Below, one piece after another: positions 1-9,356 of a stretch of DNA of 64,000 nucleotides. The stretch's first letter is position 1. Each line of letters begins with the position of its first letter. The position numbers and the translations under genes are program-made. Below the pieces are notes generated by a model. The model was not told the origin of the DNA. It did no database searches and saw only the letters and a list, made by a program, of their open reading frames with translations. This DNA comes from Thermohalobaculum sp039805905 (GTDB lineage Bacteria > Pseudomonadota > Alphaproteobacteria > Rhodobacterales > Rhodobacteraceae), in the NCBI GenBank assembly GCA_039805905.1, contig JBDIVM010000002.1, forward strand, positions 620,001-684,000, read 5' to 3'.

Positions 1-74
1 CGGTGGCCCGCGTGTGAGGGTTGCCGAATTGCCCGGCTCCGAGTCAGGGGCCGGCTGTTCGAGGGGAGAAACCG

Positions 75-566
75 ATGGCCAGAGCGAGAGGTCTGCTGCG
101 TGACCAGCAGGGCGCAATCAGCGTCGACTGGATCGAGATGTCCGCCGGAAGCATTGCGATTGGTGTCATGGCCGTCTTTGCCATCCTGAATGACGGATCG
201 ACCACCACGCGATCGCACATGACCGATCGCCCGTTCCTGACCGCGGACCCTGCGTCGCTGGCGGCGTCGGCCCCAGCGGCTGGCGGCGCGTTTCAGCTCA
301 CCGCCAGAGTCCTCCTTCCCGTAGGCTCGGTCGTCGTTCACAGCGAGCCAGGCTTTACCTCGTTCCGGACACCGGGTGGCGGCTGGGTCGATGCCTGGAG
401 CGGGAGTGGTTCCGTCGTTCCTGCCGGCGCGGTCCTGACCTCGACCGAGACCTTCACGCTCGAGGACGGCAGCGGCATTCCGGCGGCCACGTACTCGGGC
501 ATCTACACAGACGCCTACTCCTCGGCCGTCGGCTACTCCTTCAAGAAACCGCAGGACCGCTCGTAG
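75..566 (+). CDS. Small pilin-like (Flp/TadE-type N-terminus) membrane-anchored protein
   Basis: Unrecognised protein of about 163 residues. The N-terminus is basic, then reads DQQGAISVDWIEMSAGS followed by a hydrophobic helix (about residues 21-38). This resembles the short Flp/TadE-like proteins of Rhodobacterales that carry a VDW-x-x-x-(T/S)A motif. The rest is Gly/Ser/Thr-rich with a YTDAYSSAVGYSF segment near the end and is probably extracytoplasmic. I chose the ATG at 75 because GAGGGGAGAA precedes it; an in-frame ATG at 21 has no such site. No tad assembly genes lie nearby, so a pilin role is only inferred from the helix. Confidence 0.5.
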   Translation: MARARGLLRDQQGAISVDWIEMSAGSIAIGVMAVFAILNDGSTTTRSHMTDRPFLTADPASLAASAPAAGGAFQLTARVLLPVGSVVVHSEPGFTSFRTPGGGWVDAWSGSGSVVPAGAVLTSTETFTLEDGSGIPAATYSGIYTDAYSSAVGYSFKKPQDRS

Positions 567-751
567 AGCGCGGACCTCGCCTTCCGACCCACACCGCGAC
601 TCTGCGCGTCTCGGATGGGACGAGCCGGTACATCGGCTTGTGATCGCGCTCCGGCACATGCTAGCCTCGCACGCGGCACCCTTATCGCGTCACCGCGCGC
701 GGCCGCAGAACCGGACCGAGACCCGCTTCGGTGTTCCTGACGGAGCAACCT

Positions 752-1105
752 ATGCGCCGACTGATCATTTTCGTGTCCGCACTGCTCCTCGCCGCCTGCG
801 CGAGCGGCGACCCGGCACATGAGGCGGCCTGGGAAGCCATGGTCGCCCAAGACTATCCTGCGGCACGGGATCGGTATCAGGGCATCCTGGCGGAACGACC
901 CGACGATGCCTTTGCGCATCTGAATCTCGGCGTCGCCTATCAGAATCTCGGCGACTACGCCCGGGCTCGCGAGCACTACAACCACGCGATCACCTATGGT
1001 GGCGGTGCGCAAGGCTCGCGCATTGTCGAGTCGGGCCAGGTCTCGACCAAGACCGCGACAGTCGCCGATCTGGCGCGGGCCAACCTGCAAGCCCTGCCGC
1101 AATGA
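752..1105 (+). CDS. TPR-repeat lipoprotein
   Basis: A 117-residue predicted lipoprotein. MRRLIIFVSALLLAACASG is a type II signal peptide with a lipobox (LAAC) and the acylated Cys at residue 16. The mature part holds about two tetratricopeptide repeats, seen in the spacing of DYPAARDRY, PDDAFAHLNLGVAYQNLGDYARAREHY. TPR lipoproteins usually scaffold envelope complexes; the partner here is unknown. The upstream GTG at 731 is in frame, but the ATG at 752 gives the clean signal peptide. The spacing and direction suggest it is independent of the HD gene downstream. Confidence 0.7.
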   Translation: MRRLIIFVSALLLAACASGDPAHEAAWEAMVAQDYPAARDRYQGILAERPDDAFAHLNLGVAYQNLGDYARAREHYNHAITYGGGAQGSRIVESGQVSTKTATVADLARANLQALPQ

Positions 1106-1528
1106 GGCATTTCACTGAAGCCCCGACCCCCGTGAGGCGCCTGCGGCTTTGGGGGAACTTTCGAGCCTGCGAGCCACTGTGACGGCCGGCATCACTTCAC
1201 GGCCTTCCCGCCCAGGCCCTCCGGCAGTCCGCTCAGTCCTGTGCCAAACGGCACGGTCGAACCGCAAATGCGTGACCTCGACCTGCATCGCGCGATCTGA
1301 ATCGAAGCCTGTGGCAGCAGGACGGTGGTCGGCCCCGAGTTCTCGCCCGTAAGGTCGCTTGCACAACGTTGCAAACGCTATGCATATTCGGCCCGATCGG
1401 TGCCAGCCCATGTCATTCGTGTCTGCGGTCAGTGTTGCAACCAGGCTGTATCACCACCCCCTCTTATCGCCCAACCGGTTTGGAAGCGTGTTCTTACGCT
1501 CAGGATCAAAGGGACTGCGGAGACTCTC
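1106..1528. other. Intergenic stretch without a convincing gene
   Basis: About 420 bases between the TPR lipoprotein and the HD gene. Several short reading frames exist on both strands but none has a ribosome site, a recognisable domain or a credible composition. The sequence GTTGCAA occurs at 1368 and again at 1434, with a related TTGCA at 1359, and could be a small operator cluster for the HD gene. I see no good promoter. Confidence 0.4.
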
Positions 1529-2395
1529 ATGTTCAATCCAACCGCCGTGGTAGCGTCTGCATTTGGCGATTATCTCTCTGACCTGTACCTGCAGCACTTT
1601 TCGGTCCGGAAACGGGAATATGCGTCCTTCATCGGCGGCGCAGCGCGGCTCGTGCTGGAGCGCATCGGGAATTCGGATGCCCTCTACCACAATGCCGAGC
1701 ACACCATGATGGTGACGCTCGTCGGCCAGCAGATCATGCGCGGGCGACTGATCTCGGAGGCCGTCCAGCCGGAGGACTGGGTACACTACACGATAGCCCT
1801 TCTTATCCACGACATCGGCTATGTGCGCGGTGTTTGCAAGGGCGACCGGGACGGCGAGGTGGTGATCAATTCCGCCGGTGAACGGTACACCCCGCCAAGA
1901 GGCGCCTCGGACGCAGTCCTTGCGCCCTATCACGTCGAGCGCGGGATGATGTACGCGCGCGCGCGATTTGCGGCGTCCGAGTACATCGACGAGGAGCGGA
2001 TCGCGCGGGCCATCGAGTATACGCGCTTTCCGGTGCCCAAGGATCCGCGGTTCCTCGACACCGACAGCGAACCGGCGCTGGTCCGTGCGGCAGATCTGAT
2101 CGGGCAGATGGCCGATCCGTATTACCACCGCAAGATCAACGCGCTCTATCACGAGTTCTGCGAGATGGGCGTTGCCCGGCAGCTGGACTACGAGAGCCCG
2201 ATGGATATCGTCGAGAAATATCCTGAATTCTTCTGGTCCCACGTTCAGCCCTATATCGGGACGGCACTGCGTCATCTCGAGCAAACGATCGAAGGCAAAC
2301 AGTGGGTTGCCCAGCTCTACAACCACCTCTTTCAGGTCGAGCACCGCGCGAGCTATCTCGGGCCATTTCCGGGCAACCGAGCCGCAACCGGTTGA
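1529..2395 (+). CDS. HD-domain metal-dependent phosphohydrolase-like protein
   Basis: A 288-residue HD-superfamily protein. The metal-binding signature is YHNAEHTMMVT near residues 52-62 and LLIHDIGY near 90-97, followed by further His residues (PYHVERGM) and a DLIGQMADP segment late in the domain. The layout matches soluble HD phosphohydrolases that act on nucleotides or cyclic-dinucleotide-like phosphodiesters; the substrate cannot be read from the sequence. The frame is open 68 codons further upstream, but that part is low quality and the alignment-like start is the ATG at 1529. No sensory domain is attached. Confidence 0.7.
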   Translation: MFNPTAVVASAFGDYLSDLYLQHFSVRKREYASFIGGAARLVLERIGNSDALYHNAEHTMMVTLVGQQIMRGRLISEAVQPEDWVHYTIALLIHDIGYVRGVCKGDRDGEVVINSAGERYTPPRGASDAVLAPYHVERGMMYARARFAASEYIDEERIARAIEYTRFPVPKDPRFLDTDSEPALVRAADLIGQMADPYYHRKINALYHEFCEMGVARQLDYESPMDIVEKYPEFFWSHVQPYIGTALRHLEQTIEGKQWVAQLYNHLFQVEHRASYLGPFPGNRAATG

Positions 2396-2659
2396 CGACG
2401 GCCTTGCTCTGCGAATTGATGGCCATTGGATTTGGCGTCCAGCTGCGCCGACGATCACGTCACCGGCAGCAACGGAGGCGGATGATCTGTCCGAAGAACG
2501 AATGGCGAGGATATGAGGAAGCACGACGGCGACCCGGCGAATTCCCGCCCGAGCGAAGTGCCTTCGAGGATTGCGCCGGCATGCCCGCTGCCATGCGCTC
2601 ATGCCCCAAAGCCTGTCGATGGGAGCTGCGACGACAGGGCGACCGACCGCAGGCCGAAG

Positions 2660-3025
2660 GTGCTTGCCACCCGCCTTGCCCGGCCTTTCGTCTGTCTGGC
2701 TCTCGCGAATCTGGTGTGGTGGTTTGTGACAACGGACGCCAGAAGTTTGACGATTGAGGAACTTGATAGCCTGAGCGAGCAGAAACAGGAAGATTCTATT
2801 TTGACTATTTTGGAATATTACTACGAAACTGTTCGCAAGAACAATAATGCAACAGTCTCTTCTGAATGTATACTGGAAAAGAACAAAATTCTCTCGGAGA
2901 GTGGGAAGCCCAATTTCATAAGCTTGGTCTTTCTCGCGATCAATTCCGCACGCAAGGATCCTACGCCGCCACGGACAATTGAAGAAATCGTTGCGGCTGT
3001 CGTTGATCGCGAATGTCGAACGTGA
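2660..3025 (+). CDS. AT-rich orphan, small secreted protein
   Basis: Unrecognised. From a GTG at 2660 the frame encodes about 121 residues with a signal-like segment (RLARPFVCLALANLVWWFVTTDARS). A mature acidic helical part with two Cys residues (SEC and REC) follows. The mature part (about 2745-3010) is strikingly AT-rich and uses codons unlike its GC-rich neighbours, which points to recent acquisition. It overlaps the start of the following gene by 13 bases. The start is uncertain; the frame is open back to 2513. Confidence 0.45.
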   Translation: MLATRLARPFVCLALANLVWWFVTTDARSLTIEELDSLSEQKQEDSILTILEYYYETVRKNNNATVSSECILEKNKILSESGKPNFISLVFLAINSARKDPTPPRTIEEIVAAVVDRECRT

Positions 3026-3666
3026 GCCGATCTCCGAAGACCACCGCGACCGACAGCAGCAACGAGATCGCCACCGTCCGCATCGAATTGTGCGACACCG
3101 ATCCCCTGATCTGGCGCGAGGTCGACGTGCCGACCTCGATCACGCTGAAGGTGCTGCACGATGTCATCCAGGCCGTGATGGGCTGGTTCGACCACCATTT
3201 GTGGGAGTTCACCATCGGCAGGCAGAGATTTGGCCTGCCGATGGCCGAGGACTGGGGGACGGCGCCGCGCAGAGAGGCGGCCAAGGTGCGGCTGCGCGAG
3301 GTTCTGAAGCCCCGCAGGACGGTCATCGACTATCTCTACGACTTCGGTGACAGCTGGGAGCATCGCCTCACCGTGACCGGCATCAGGGCCGGTGATCCGC
3401 AAGCCTCCTATCCGCGCTATCTCGGCGGCGAGAGAAACGCCCCACCCGAGGATTGCGGCGGACTGCCTGGTTTCTACGACATGCTCGAGGCGCTGGCCGA
3501 CCCCCGCCACCCCGATCACGCCGAGGCGAGGGAATGGGCTGATGACTACGACCCGGACACCATTGACGAACTGCCGATCAAATACGCGCTCGCCCGGATC
3601 GCGAACCGCCGAAACGCCGCCAAGGCACGATTGATCAGGAAGATCCAGCCGAGAGCCGAAAGCTGA
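3013..3666 (+). CDS. Plasmid pRiA4b ORF-3-like protein
   Basis: A 217-residue member of the pRiA4b ORF-3 family. Family hallmarks are visible: IELCDTDPLIWREVDVP near the N-terminus, LHDVIQAVMGWFDHHLWEF, then YDFGDSWEHRLTV and a C-terminal GGxPGFYDMLEAL-like region followed by a YDPDTID motif. The family is widespread on plasmids and next to mobile elements; its biochemical role is unknown. It overlaps the AT-rich orphan upstream, so the two may be co-transcribed or may have arrived together. Confidence 0.85.
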   Translation: MSNVSRSPKTTATDSSNEIATVRIELCDTDPLIWREVDVPTSITLKVLHDVIQAVMGWFDHHLWEFTIGRQRFGLPMAEDWGTAPRREAAKVRLREVLKPRRTVIDYLYDFGDSWEHRLTVTGIRAGDPQASYPRYLGGERNAPPEDCGGLPGFYDMLEALADPRHPDHAEAREWADDYDPDTIDELPIKYALARIANRRNAAKARLIRKIQPRAES

Positions 3667-3926
3667 TGAAGCCAACAGGCGTCATGATGCGCACCGGAAA
3701 GTTCCGCCCGCAGTGCCGATCCGATCACCAGCCACGTGCGGCGCACGGCCAGATTTCCGATTGTGTTCCTTCTGCCGATCACAGAACAGGAAGACGCAAC
3801 GCGCCCTCACATCGGCCGGCCAACGGTTTGGCCGGCGCGGCGCCCCGGCGTGTGGTCGCTCCAGACCATCCGCGCTACCAAGATTCACCCCGAACGAAAG
3901 TCAGGCTGACAGGCTAGAGAGAGGCA

Positions 3927-4460
3927 TCAATCGGAAACATCTGCGAGTGTGCATTTGCCGTCGTTGCCGCAAACCGTCGCCCCGCCGTGCAGCAACAGCA
4001 GGCTCGTCTCACCCGGAGTTACGGAAAAGTCGAAAATCGTGCCCCTGACCCCAATGGTCGCCGATGGCGTATGGATCAGATACGCATCCTTCTGCGCATC
4101 ACCGGTGATGAACCGGAACGCTCCGTTCAAGGCTCGTATAGTGAATTGATTGTCCTTTGCCCCCGACCGGAAAATGAACGTGTCCAGCATCAGTTCGGAG
4201 TTTGGTCCTACAACCATCCGGGTTCCGTCGTTGAAGAGCAGTTGGGCCTGTCCGCCCGCATCGGTCTTCACGCGATCATAGAGGAAGACCTCCATACCGA
4301 CCGCAAGTGTCCGCTCGCCGACCTCACCCGACGTCGACGCATTGTCGATGACGGCCAGAGCTTCCCCCACCCCGTCCTTGCTGAACGCAGGACCCCCCTC
4401 GGCAGGGACCATTGCCACGAGCATCAATGCCAGGGTCTTCAAACTGTTTTGCACACCCAT
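3927..4460 (-). CDS. FecR-domain secreted protein
   Basis: A 177-residue exported protein with a signal peptide (residues 1 to about 27, ending near GGPAFS) followed by a FecR domain. The domain shows GERTLAVGMEVFLYDRVKTDAGGQAQL, DGTRMVVGPNSEL and the terminal TPSATIGVRGTIFDF-x-VTPGET region. FecR-like modules of this stand-alone type are often partnered with CHASE2-adenylate cyclases, and one lies directly upstream on the same strand. It probably acts in the periplasm as a ligand or partner of that sensor. The start is the ATG at 4460; the frame extends upstream but without a signal peptide. Confidence 0.8.
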   Translation of the reverse strand: MGVQNSLKTLALMLVAMVPAEGGPAFSKDGVGEALAVIDNASTSGEVGERTLAVGMEVFLYDRVKTDAGGQAQLLFNDGTRMVVGPNSELMLDTFIFRSGAKDNQFTIRALNGAFRFITGDAQKDAYLIHTPSATIGVRGTIFDFSVTPGETSLLLLHGGATVCGNDGKCTLADVSD

Positions 4461-4774
4461 CACCCTTGGCCACTTCGGGCAAAGCTTATTCGGGCGAACC
4501 ACGCCATGATCCACCCGATCCACAGCCCTCTAGCCCAGCGCCCCGCCGCCAAGTACGCCAAATCAATTACCCGCCGCCTGCCCCCCATCGTCTCGCTGTT
4601 CTGCATACAACTATAACGCGCATTGCCGACGCACGCCAGAGCCATTGCTGACCGGGTAGTGCGGGACTCAGGGCCTATCGCGAGCCGTCTCCGGATCAAG
4701 ACCCAGCAGGCGTCAATCCGCGGCGATCAGTGCGCTTCGGCCTCCCGCCATTGCGACACGATTTCCGGCATCGG
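4461..4774. other. Spacer between cyclase and FecR genes
   Basis: About 310 bases between two minus-strand genes. I found no coding frame with support, no strong hairpin with a T-run and no clear promoter. It may carry the promoter of the FecR gene, read leftwards. Confidence 0.35.
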
Positions 4775-7036
4775 TCAGCCCGTCGCGACCATCTCGACAT
4801 CTGGCCCTGTGGGCAACATGAAATCCTCCCGACGTTCCGCCAGCAGTTGAAGATAGCGAACCAGCTTCAGGTCGATCTCCGCAGCGAGCTTCCTGCATTC
4901 CGCCAAGGCGCTCTCCAGTCCGACCCGTTGTCCGGCGAGCAACTCAAGAGCATTCCTGTAGTGTTGCTCGAACACCTGGAACCGGGACGACGCCGCCAGG
5001 TCGCGATCACCGATGAGGATCATGAGCTGGACCCGCTCGGTCTTTCCCTTCAGCTGGACCGCACCTGCCTCGAGGAACGCAAATCCCGGTGCCTGGCTCG
5101 CGGTCGACCGGCCGACGACAAGGTCATAGCCGACTTCCTTGCAGGCAGATTCCGCTCTCGAGGCCACATTGACCGCGTCGCCAATCGCCGAATAATTGAA
5201 CCTGTCGGAAGAACCCACATTGCCAACGCAAGCGGCGCCGGTGTTGATGCCCACGCCGATCTCGATGCGGGCTTCTCGTGCGACATGGGGCGGAAGGCCG
5301 AAGAGCTTCTCGTCGTTCATGTGGCGGACGACGTTGCGCATCTGCAGGGCCGCGGCGCAAGCCCGCGCCGCATGGTCACGCTGGCGGAGCGGAGCATTCC
5401 AGAATGCCATGATGGAATCGCCGATGAACTTGTCGATGACGCCGCCCTCGACCACGATTTCCTTACCGAGCGCGCCAAGCAACTGGTTCAGAAAGGCGAC
5501 CAGCTCGGCGGGAGTGAGGCGTTCGCTGAGTGTCGTGAAGTTTCGGATATCCGTGAACAGCACGGTGAGCTCGCAATTTTCGCCGCCGAGCTGCACCTGA
5601 CTGTAATTGCGCTCGATATCCTTCAGGACCGATGGATGCACATAGCGGCTGAACGCGTTGCGGATACCGCGCTTCTCCTTGTCGGTCACGATGTAGCGGA
5701 AGGCCGTCGCGGCGAACCAGACGGTGATTCCGGCGACGAGCGGAAAGCTGAAGTCGATGAGGACACCCAGATAGCGGAATGCGTACCAGGAACCAAAGGC
5801 AATGAGCGACGCGATCGCGGCGCCAAGGAAGAACGCAATTCTTGCTCCGCCGTAGATGGTCGTCAGGCCGACGATGACAGATCCGAGCAGCAGGGCGATA
5901 TACTCAACCGCATTCGTCCACTCCTTCTTGAGGAGGAATTGCCCATTGATGATCTGCTCGACCGCTTGGGCGTGCATTTCGACGCCGGGCGCCGTGTAGC
6001 CGAGGGACGTCTTGTGAAGATCGAACAGTCCCGCAGCGGAGGTGCCGATGAAAACGATCCGCCCGGCAAGATCCGGCGCGAGCGCCCGCAAGCGGTCGTC
6101 GTCGAAAATGTCGGCTGCGCTCACATAACGGTCGGGTCTCGGCGGCGTGTAATAGAGGTTGAACTCTCCGGTGGGCCCGGTCGGCACTTCGAAGGCGCCA
6201 ATGCGAACCGACTGCACGCCGCCCGTCGCCTGATCGGCGTTGATGACATAGGTCTGGGCACCCTGGGCGACCCGCAGCGCTTCGCCGATCAGGCTGGGAT
6301 AGAGGCGTTTGCCATCCGACCAGACAATGGGAACTGCCCGCACACTGTCTGCGGCATCCTCGGTGCTCAGATTCACCGATCCAATTCCTGCCGCAGCATC
6401 GGCAAGCGTCGGTAACAACCACGCGCCACCCCTCAGTCGGATGACATAGGGCGCGGGATCCTCGCCGGTATAGGCAAACCCGGCCTTGACCTGCGGATGC
6501 TCCCGGCGTTGCTCCGAGGTCCCGAAACCCAGAACGACATTGCCGCGTCGCAGCGCCTCGGCCATGATCTTGTCATTGTCGGCGAGGTCCGAACTCGAAC
6601 CGTGTCCGTCGAGACCGAGCCTCGCCCGAACTGCCGGATCGCTCAACAGCCGGCTCGGCGACATCCGGTCCGGTTCGACAAAGAGGAAATCGAAAGCGAC
6701 AGCGGCAGCCCCGGCCGCGTGCAGCCGGTCGACCAGCTCCGCGACACGGTCCCGCGGCCACGGCCACTGCCCCAAGAGTGAGAGCGACCGCTCGTCGATA
6801 TCGACAATCTTGACGGGTGCATCGATATACGGACGCGGTGACGTGCGCTGCAGCAAGTCGGCCGTTGTGACCCGGGCCTCTCGCACCAGGAACGGCTCGG
6901 AAACCCGGATTGCAAGCAGGCTGCCGATAAGGATCAGGCCGCCGGCAAGAACGCCCAAATGATACAGAAATCGGCCGGGGAGCATCGTCGGACGCAGGAT
7001 GCTGAATCTCCCTTCTTTGAGCCAGTCAAGACCCAT
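4775..7036 (-). CDS. CHASE2-domain transmembrane adenylate cyclase (class III)
   Basis: A 753-residue receptor cyclase. One N-terminal membrane helix (about 28-46) is followed by a periplasmic CHASE2 domain (about 50-345; DIDERSLSLLGQWPWPRD and VAFDFLF are typical). A bundle of three membrane helices (about 355-430) and a cytoplasmic class III cyclase domain (about 480-680) follow. Both metal-binding aspartates are present (LFTDIRNFT and DKFIGDSIMAFW). The Lys in VIDKFIGD and the Asp in AIGDAVNVASR are the adenine-selecting pair, so cAMP rather than cGMP is expected. The ATG at 7036 starts the helix properly. The FecR protein downstream is a likely partner. Confidence 0.9.
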   Translation of the reverse strand: MGLDWLKEGRFSILRPTMLPGRFLYHLGVLAGGLILIGSLLAIRVSEPFLVREARVTTADLLQRTSPRPYIDAPVKIVDIDERSLSLLGQWPWPRDRVAELVDRLHAAGAAAVAFDFLFVEPDRMSPSRLLSDPAVRARLGLDGHGSSSDLADNDKIMAEALRRGNVVLGFGTSEQRREHPQVKAGFAYTGEDPAPYVIRLRGGAWLLPTLADAAAGIGSVNLSTEDAADSVRAVPIVWSDGKRLYPSLIGEALRVAQGAQTYVINADQATGGVQSVRIGAFEVPTGPTGEFNLYYTPPRPDRYVSAADIFDDDRLRALAPDLAGRIVFIGTSAAGLFDLHKTSLGYTAPGVEMHAQAVEQIINGQFLLKKEWTNAVEYIALLLGSVIVGLTTIYGGARIAFFLGAAIASLIAFGSWYAFRYLGVLIDFSFPLVAGITVWFAATAFRYIVTDKEKRGIRNAFSRYVHPSVLKDIERNYSQVQLGGENCELTVLFTDIRNFTTLSERLTPAELVAFLNQLLGALGKEIVVEGGVIDKFIGDSIMAFWNAPLRQRDHAARACAAALQMRNVVRHMNDEKLFGLPPHVAREARIEIGVGINTGAACVGNVGSSDRFNYSAIGDAVNVASRAESACKEVGYDLVVGRSTASQAPGFAFLEAGAVQLKGKTERVQLMILIGDRDLAASSRFQVFEQHYRNALELLAGQRVGLESALAECRKLAAEIDLKLVRYLQLLAERREDFMLPTGPDVEMVATG

Positions 7037-7127
7037 CAACCTTACGACCTCGCCTGGGCACCATGATCGAAGGGCAAATGTCGAGCCAGCGGATGCGCCG
7101 CGGGCTCACGACGCGAAGATCTGCCGC

Positions 7128-7781
7128 CTATTGTTGCGTGCCAGTGCTCGGTCCTGTCCCTCCGCTTCCGCCGCCGCTCGACATGACAGCGACCCCGGCC
7201 CCAATGGCAATGACACCCAATCCGATCCCAAGCGCGGCTCCGGCCGTGATTGCCCCCCCCGCAATTGCTGCTGGCGCAAGCCCGACGGGGGCCAGCCCGG
7301 CTGGTGCTGCGGCCGCCGCGGATGCAACGGCTGTCGGGCCGGTCGCGACTGCGCCCGAGCCCGCATAGGGAATCCCAAAATACCCCGCGCAATCCTCTGC
7401 CCGGTCGTCCTCGACCTGAAACTCCTTCTTGAGCCCCTGCTGGGAACCGAGATAGGGAAACTTCCGTCCATCCGCTTCCGTGAACTTCTCCGTCGGGACG
7501 AGGACAGCGGTTTCCCCTTTCTTCACCTTCACGAGCCGGCATCGGTCGCGCCTGTTGCTGAGGTTGTTTCGCGAGCTGTCGGTGTTCGCTGATCCGCCGC
7601 TGTCGTTCTGCGCGATCACCGGAGGTGCGGGTGCAACGATTGCCAGAGCCAGGATGATCGCAATGGGCCGCCGCGACAATCTCAGCGCCGTTCGCGAACT
7701 GAAGAGTCCCTTGCCCCCTATGTTTCGAGGCAAGGCGCCCGTTTTCCCGGTGCGGCCCAAGAGCTGCCAGAACTGTGTCAA
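7128..7781 (-). CDS. Secreted glycine/alanine-rich protein of unknown function
   Basis: A 217-residue protein I do not recognise. A long basic N-terminus precedes a hydrophobic segment ending PAPPVIAQ (about residues 40-57), which looks like a signal peptide. The true start may therefore be further in, near residue 30. The middle part is polar and contains two Cys (DRCRLV and EDCAGYFG). The C-terminal 80 residues are an Ala/Gly glycine-zipper-like stretch (AIAGGAITAGAALGIGLGV) that could insert in the outer membrane. It lies just upstream of the cyclase on the same strand. Confidence 0.55.
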   Translation of the reverse strand: MTQFWQLLGRTGKTGALPRNIGGKGLFSSRTALRLSRRPIAIILALAIVAPAPPVIAQNDSGGSANTDSSRNNLSNRRDRCRLVKVKKGETAVLVPTEKFTEADGRKFPYLGSQQGLKKEFQVEDDRAEDCAGYFGIPYAGSGAVATGPTAVASAAAAAPAGLAPVGLAPAAIAGGAITAGAALGIGLGVIAIGAGVAVMSSGGGSGGTGPSTGTQQ

Positions 7782-7925
7782 GGCATCGTCCTTCCAGCCC
7801 TACAATGAGCAAAAGACCTGATCGAGTGTATCGACACGAGCGGTCTGTTGCCAGAACCTTCTCTGGCGCGATGCCAACATCGATCCTGCAGATCGAGTCA
7901 CCGCCTGCCGGTCACGACGGGCGTC

Positions 7926-9356
7926 TCAGGATGACCCGGTCAGGCCATAGATCGACAAGAGATCCGGCAGGATCTGACTGAGAGCCCGGTTCCAGCTCGT
8001 CACCGGCTGCTCGGCGATGAAGAGAATGTCGTTGGCGTGAATCTGGAAGGTGGATGCGGCTGCCAGATTGGCCACGTTCTCGGCGTCGAGATGATAGGCC
8101 GTGAGTCCACCAGCCCTTTGCGGATCGGTCTCCGGGCGCAGCAGATAAATCGCCCCGTAATCTGCCGTCCGGATCGTGATGCCACCAACCGCTTCATTGA
8201 ACAGCAGATTGGCGAGGCTCATCGTCCTCTCGAAGGGCAGCGGCACCTGGATGGTCGTCCCCACCTCGCCTGCAACAAACGCATAGGGCTGCTCGATCGA
8301 CCCGAGCCTGAGCCGTTGCTCGAACAGGGCGCGGTCCTCCGCGAGCAAGGATGCTGCCAAGGATGCCGCCTCGTCTGCCCGCTGCTGCCTGAGTTCGTTC
8401 ATGCTCATGAGCTCGTTTCGCAGCGTCAGCTGTTCCTGGAAATAGCGCTGCGCCTCCGCTTCCCGGTAGCGGCTGCCCACATAGATGCTGTCGCCGTCAC
8501 GGAGCACCATGCGCCGAAGATCCGGATCGCCGAGATAGCGCGAGAGCGCGACCTGGTATCGCGTGCCATCGCGAAAGATCTGGATCTCTGCGACGCTTGG
8601 ATCATCGGCGGTTATTCCCCCGGCGATCTCGATCGCTGCCTGCAACTGTAGCGGCTTCAGGGTGATCGGCACCAGCGTCGGCGAACCGACCAGGCCGCCG
8701 ACCGAGACGACCTGTGAATGAAACTCCGCGACCTCGAGCGAGAACGACGGGTCGATACCGGCAGCCACCAGCGCCCGGAAGATATCGCGCTCGGCATCGC
8801 GAACCGTCTTGCCGGCGATCTCGATCCGACCGGCATCGGGAACAGCGATCGCGCCATCGTCCTGCACCGTGTAGCCGGTGCGCTTCGACTGTGCCGCGAT
8901 CAGCCCGGGCAATCCCTCGACGCTGGTTGCCTGCTGACTGACGGCCAGCAGAACCACATCGCCGACACCAATCCGGTAGGCCTCAGGTTTGCCGGGCGGG
9001 GGCAGGTTTTCGGTGATGGCCTCCGGTCGCAGCGTCTCGCGCGCAGTTCGCGGTGGCAGTGGTGGCAAATCAGGCAGGCTGGCAGACCCGGCACTGATGG
9101 CTCTCGCGGCGTCTGGCTGAAACGCAGCCGGAAGGCGGGCCGGGACATAAGGTTCCAGATTGGCGGCCGCAGCGGTCTCATAGGTCAGGGGAACCACGCG
9201 GATCTCGTAATTGGTCTCGTAGGCGCTGCCAAAGGTCGGTCGATCGCTGACTTGCGGAGAGGTGTAGATCACACCACAGCCCGTGAGAAGTGCAGCCGTC
9301 GCGAAAGCCATGATCCTTCGCACTGCTGCTGGCTTGCCACCGATAAATCCGCTCAC
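7926..9356 (-). CDS. Outer-membrane polysaccharide export protein (Wza/OPX family)
   Basis: A 476-residue lipoprotein. The N-terminus from the GTG at 9356 carries a lipobox (LLTGC) and the mature part starts near CGVIYTSPQ. The polysaccharide-export domain is seen in YRIGVGDVVLLAVSQ, DGAIAVPDAGRIEIAGKTV and a SLBB-like part (VSVGGLVGSPTLVPI, then LRDGDSIYV). A second SLBB-like repeat follows (AFVAGEVGTTIQVPL) and the protein ends with HANDILFIAEQP. It forms the outer-membrane channel of Wza/Wzc-type capsule export. Its natural partner, a Wzc-like protein, lies at 37.9-40.2 kb, separated by unrelated islands. Confidence 0.88.
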   Translation of the reverse strand: MSGFIGGKPAAVRRIMAFATAALLTGCGVIYTSPQVSDRPTFGSAYETNYEIRVVPLTYETAAAANLEPYVPARLPAAFQPDAARAISAGSASLPDLPPLPPRTARETLRPEAITENLPPPGKPEAYRIGVGDVVLLAVSQQATSVEGLPGLIAAQSKRTGYTVQDDGAIAVPDAGRIEIAGKTVRDAERDIFRALVAAGIDPSFSLEVAEFHSQVVSVGGLVGSPTLVPITLKPLQLQAAIEIAGGITADDPSVAEIQIFRDGTRYQVALSRYLGDPDLRRMVLRDGDSIYVGSRYREAEAQRYFQEQLTLRNELMSMNELRQQRADEAASLAASLLAEDRALFEQRLRLGSIEQPYAFVAGEVGTTIQVPLPFERTMSLANLLFNEAVGGITIRTADYGAIYLLRPETDPQRAGGLTAYHLDAENVANLAAASTFQIHANDILFIAEQPVTSWNRALSQILPDLLSIYGLTGSS

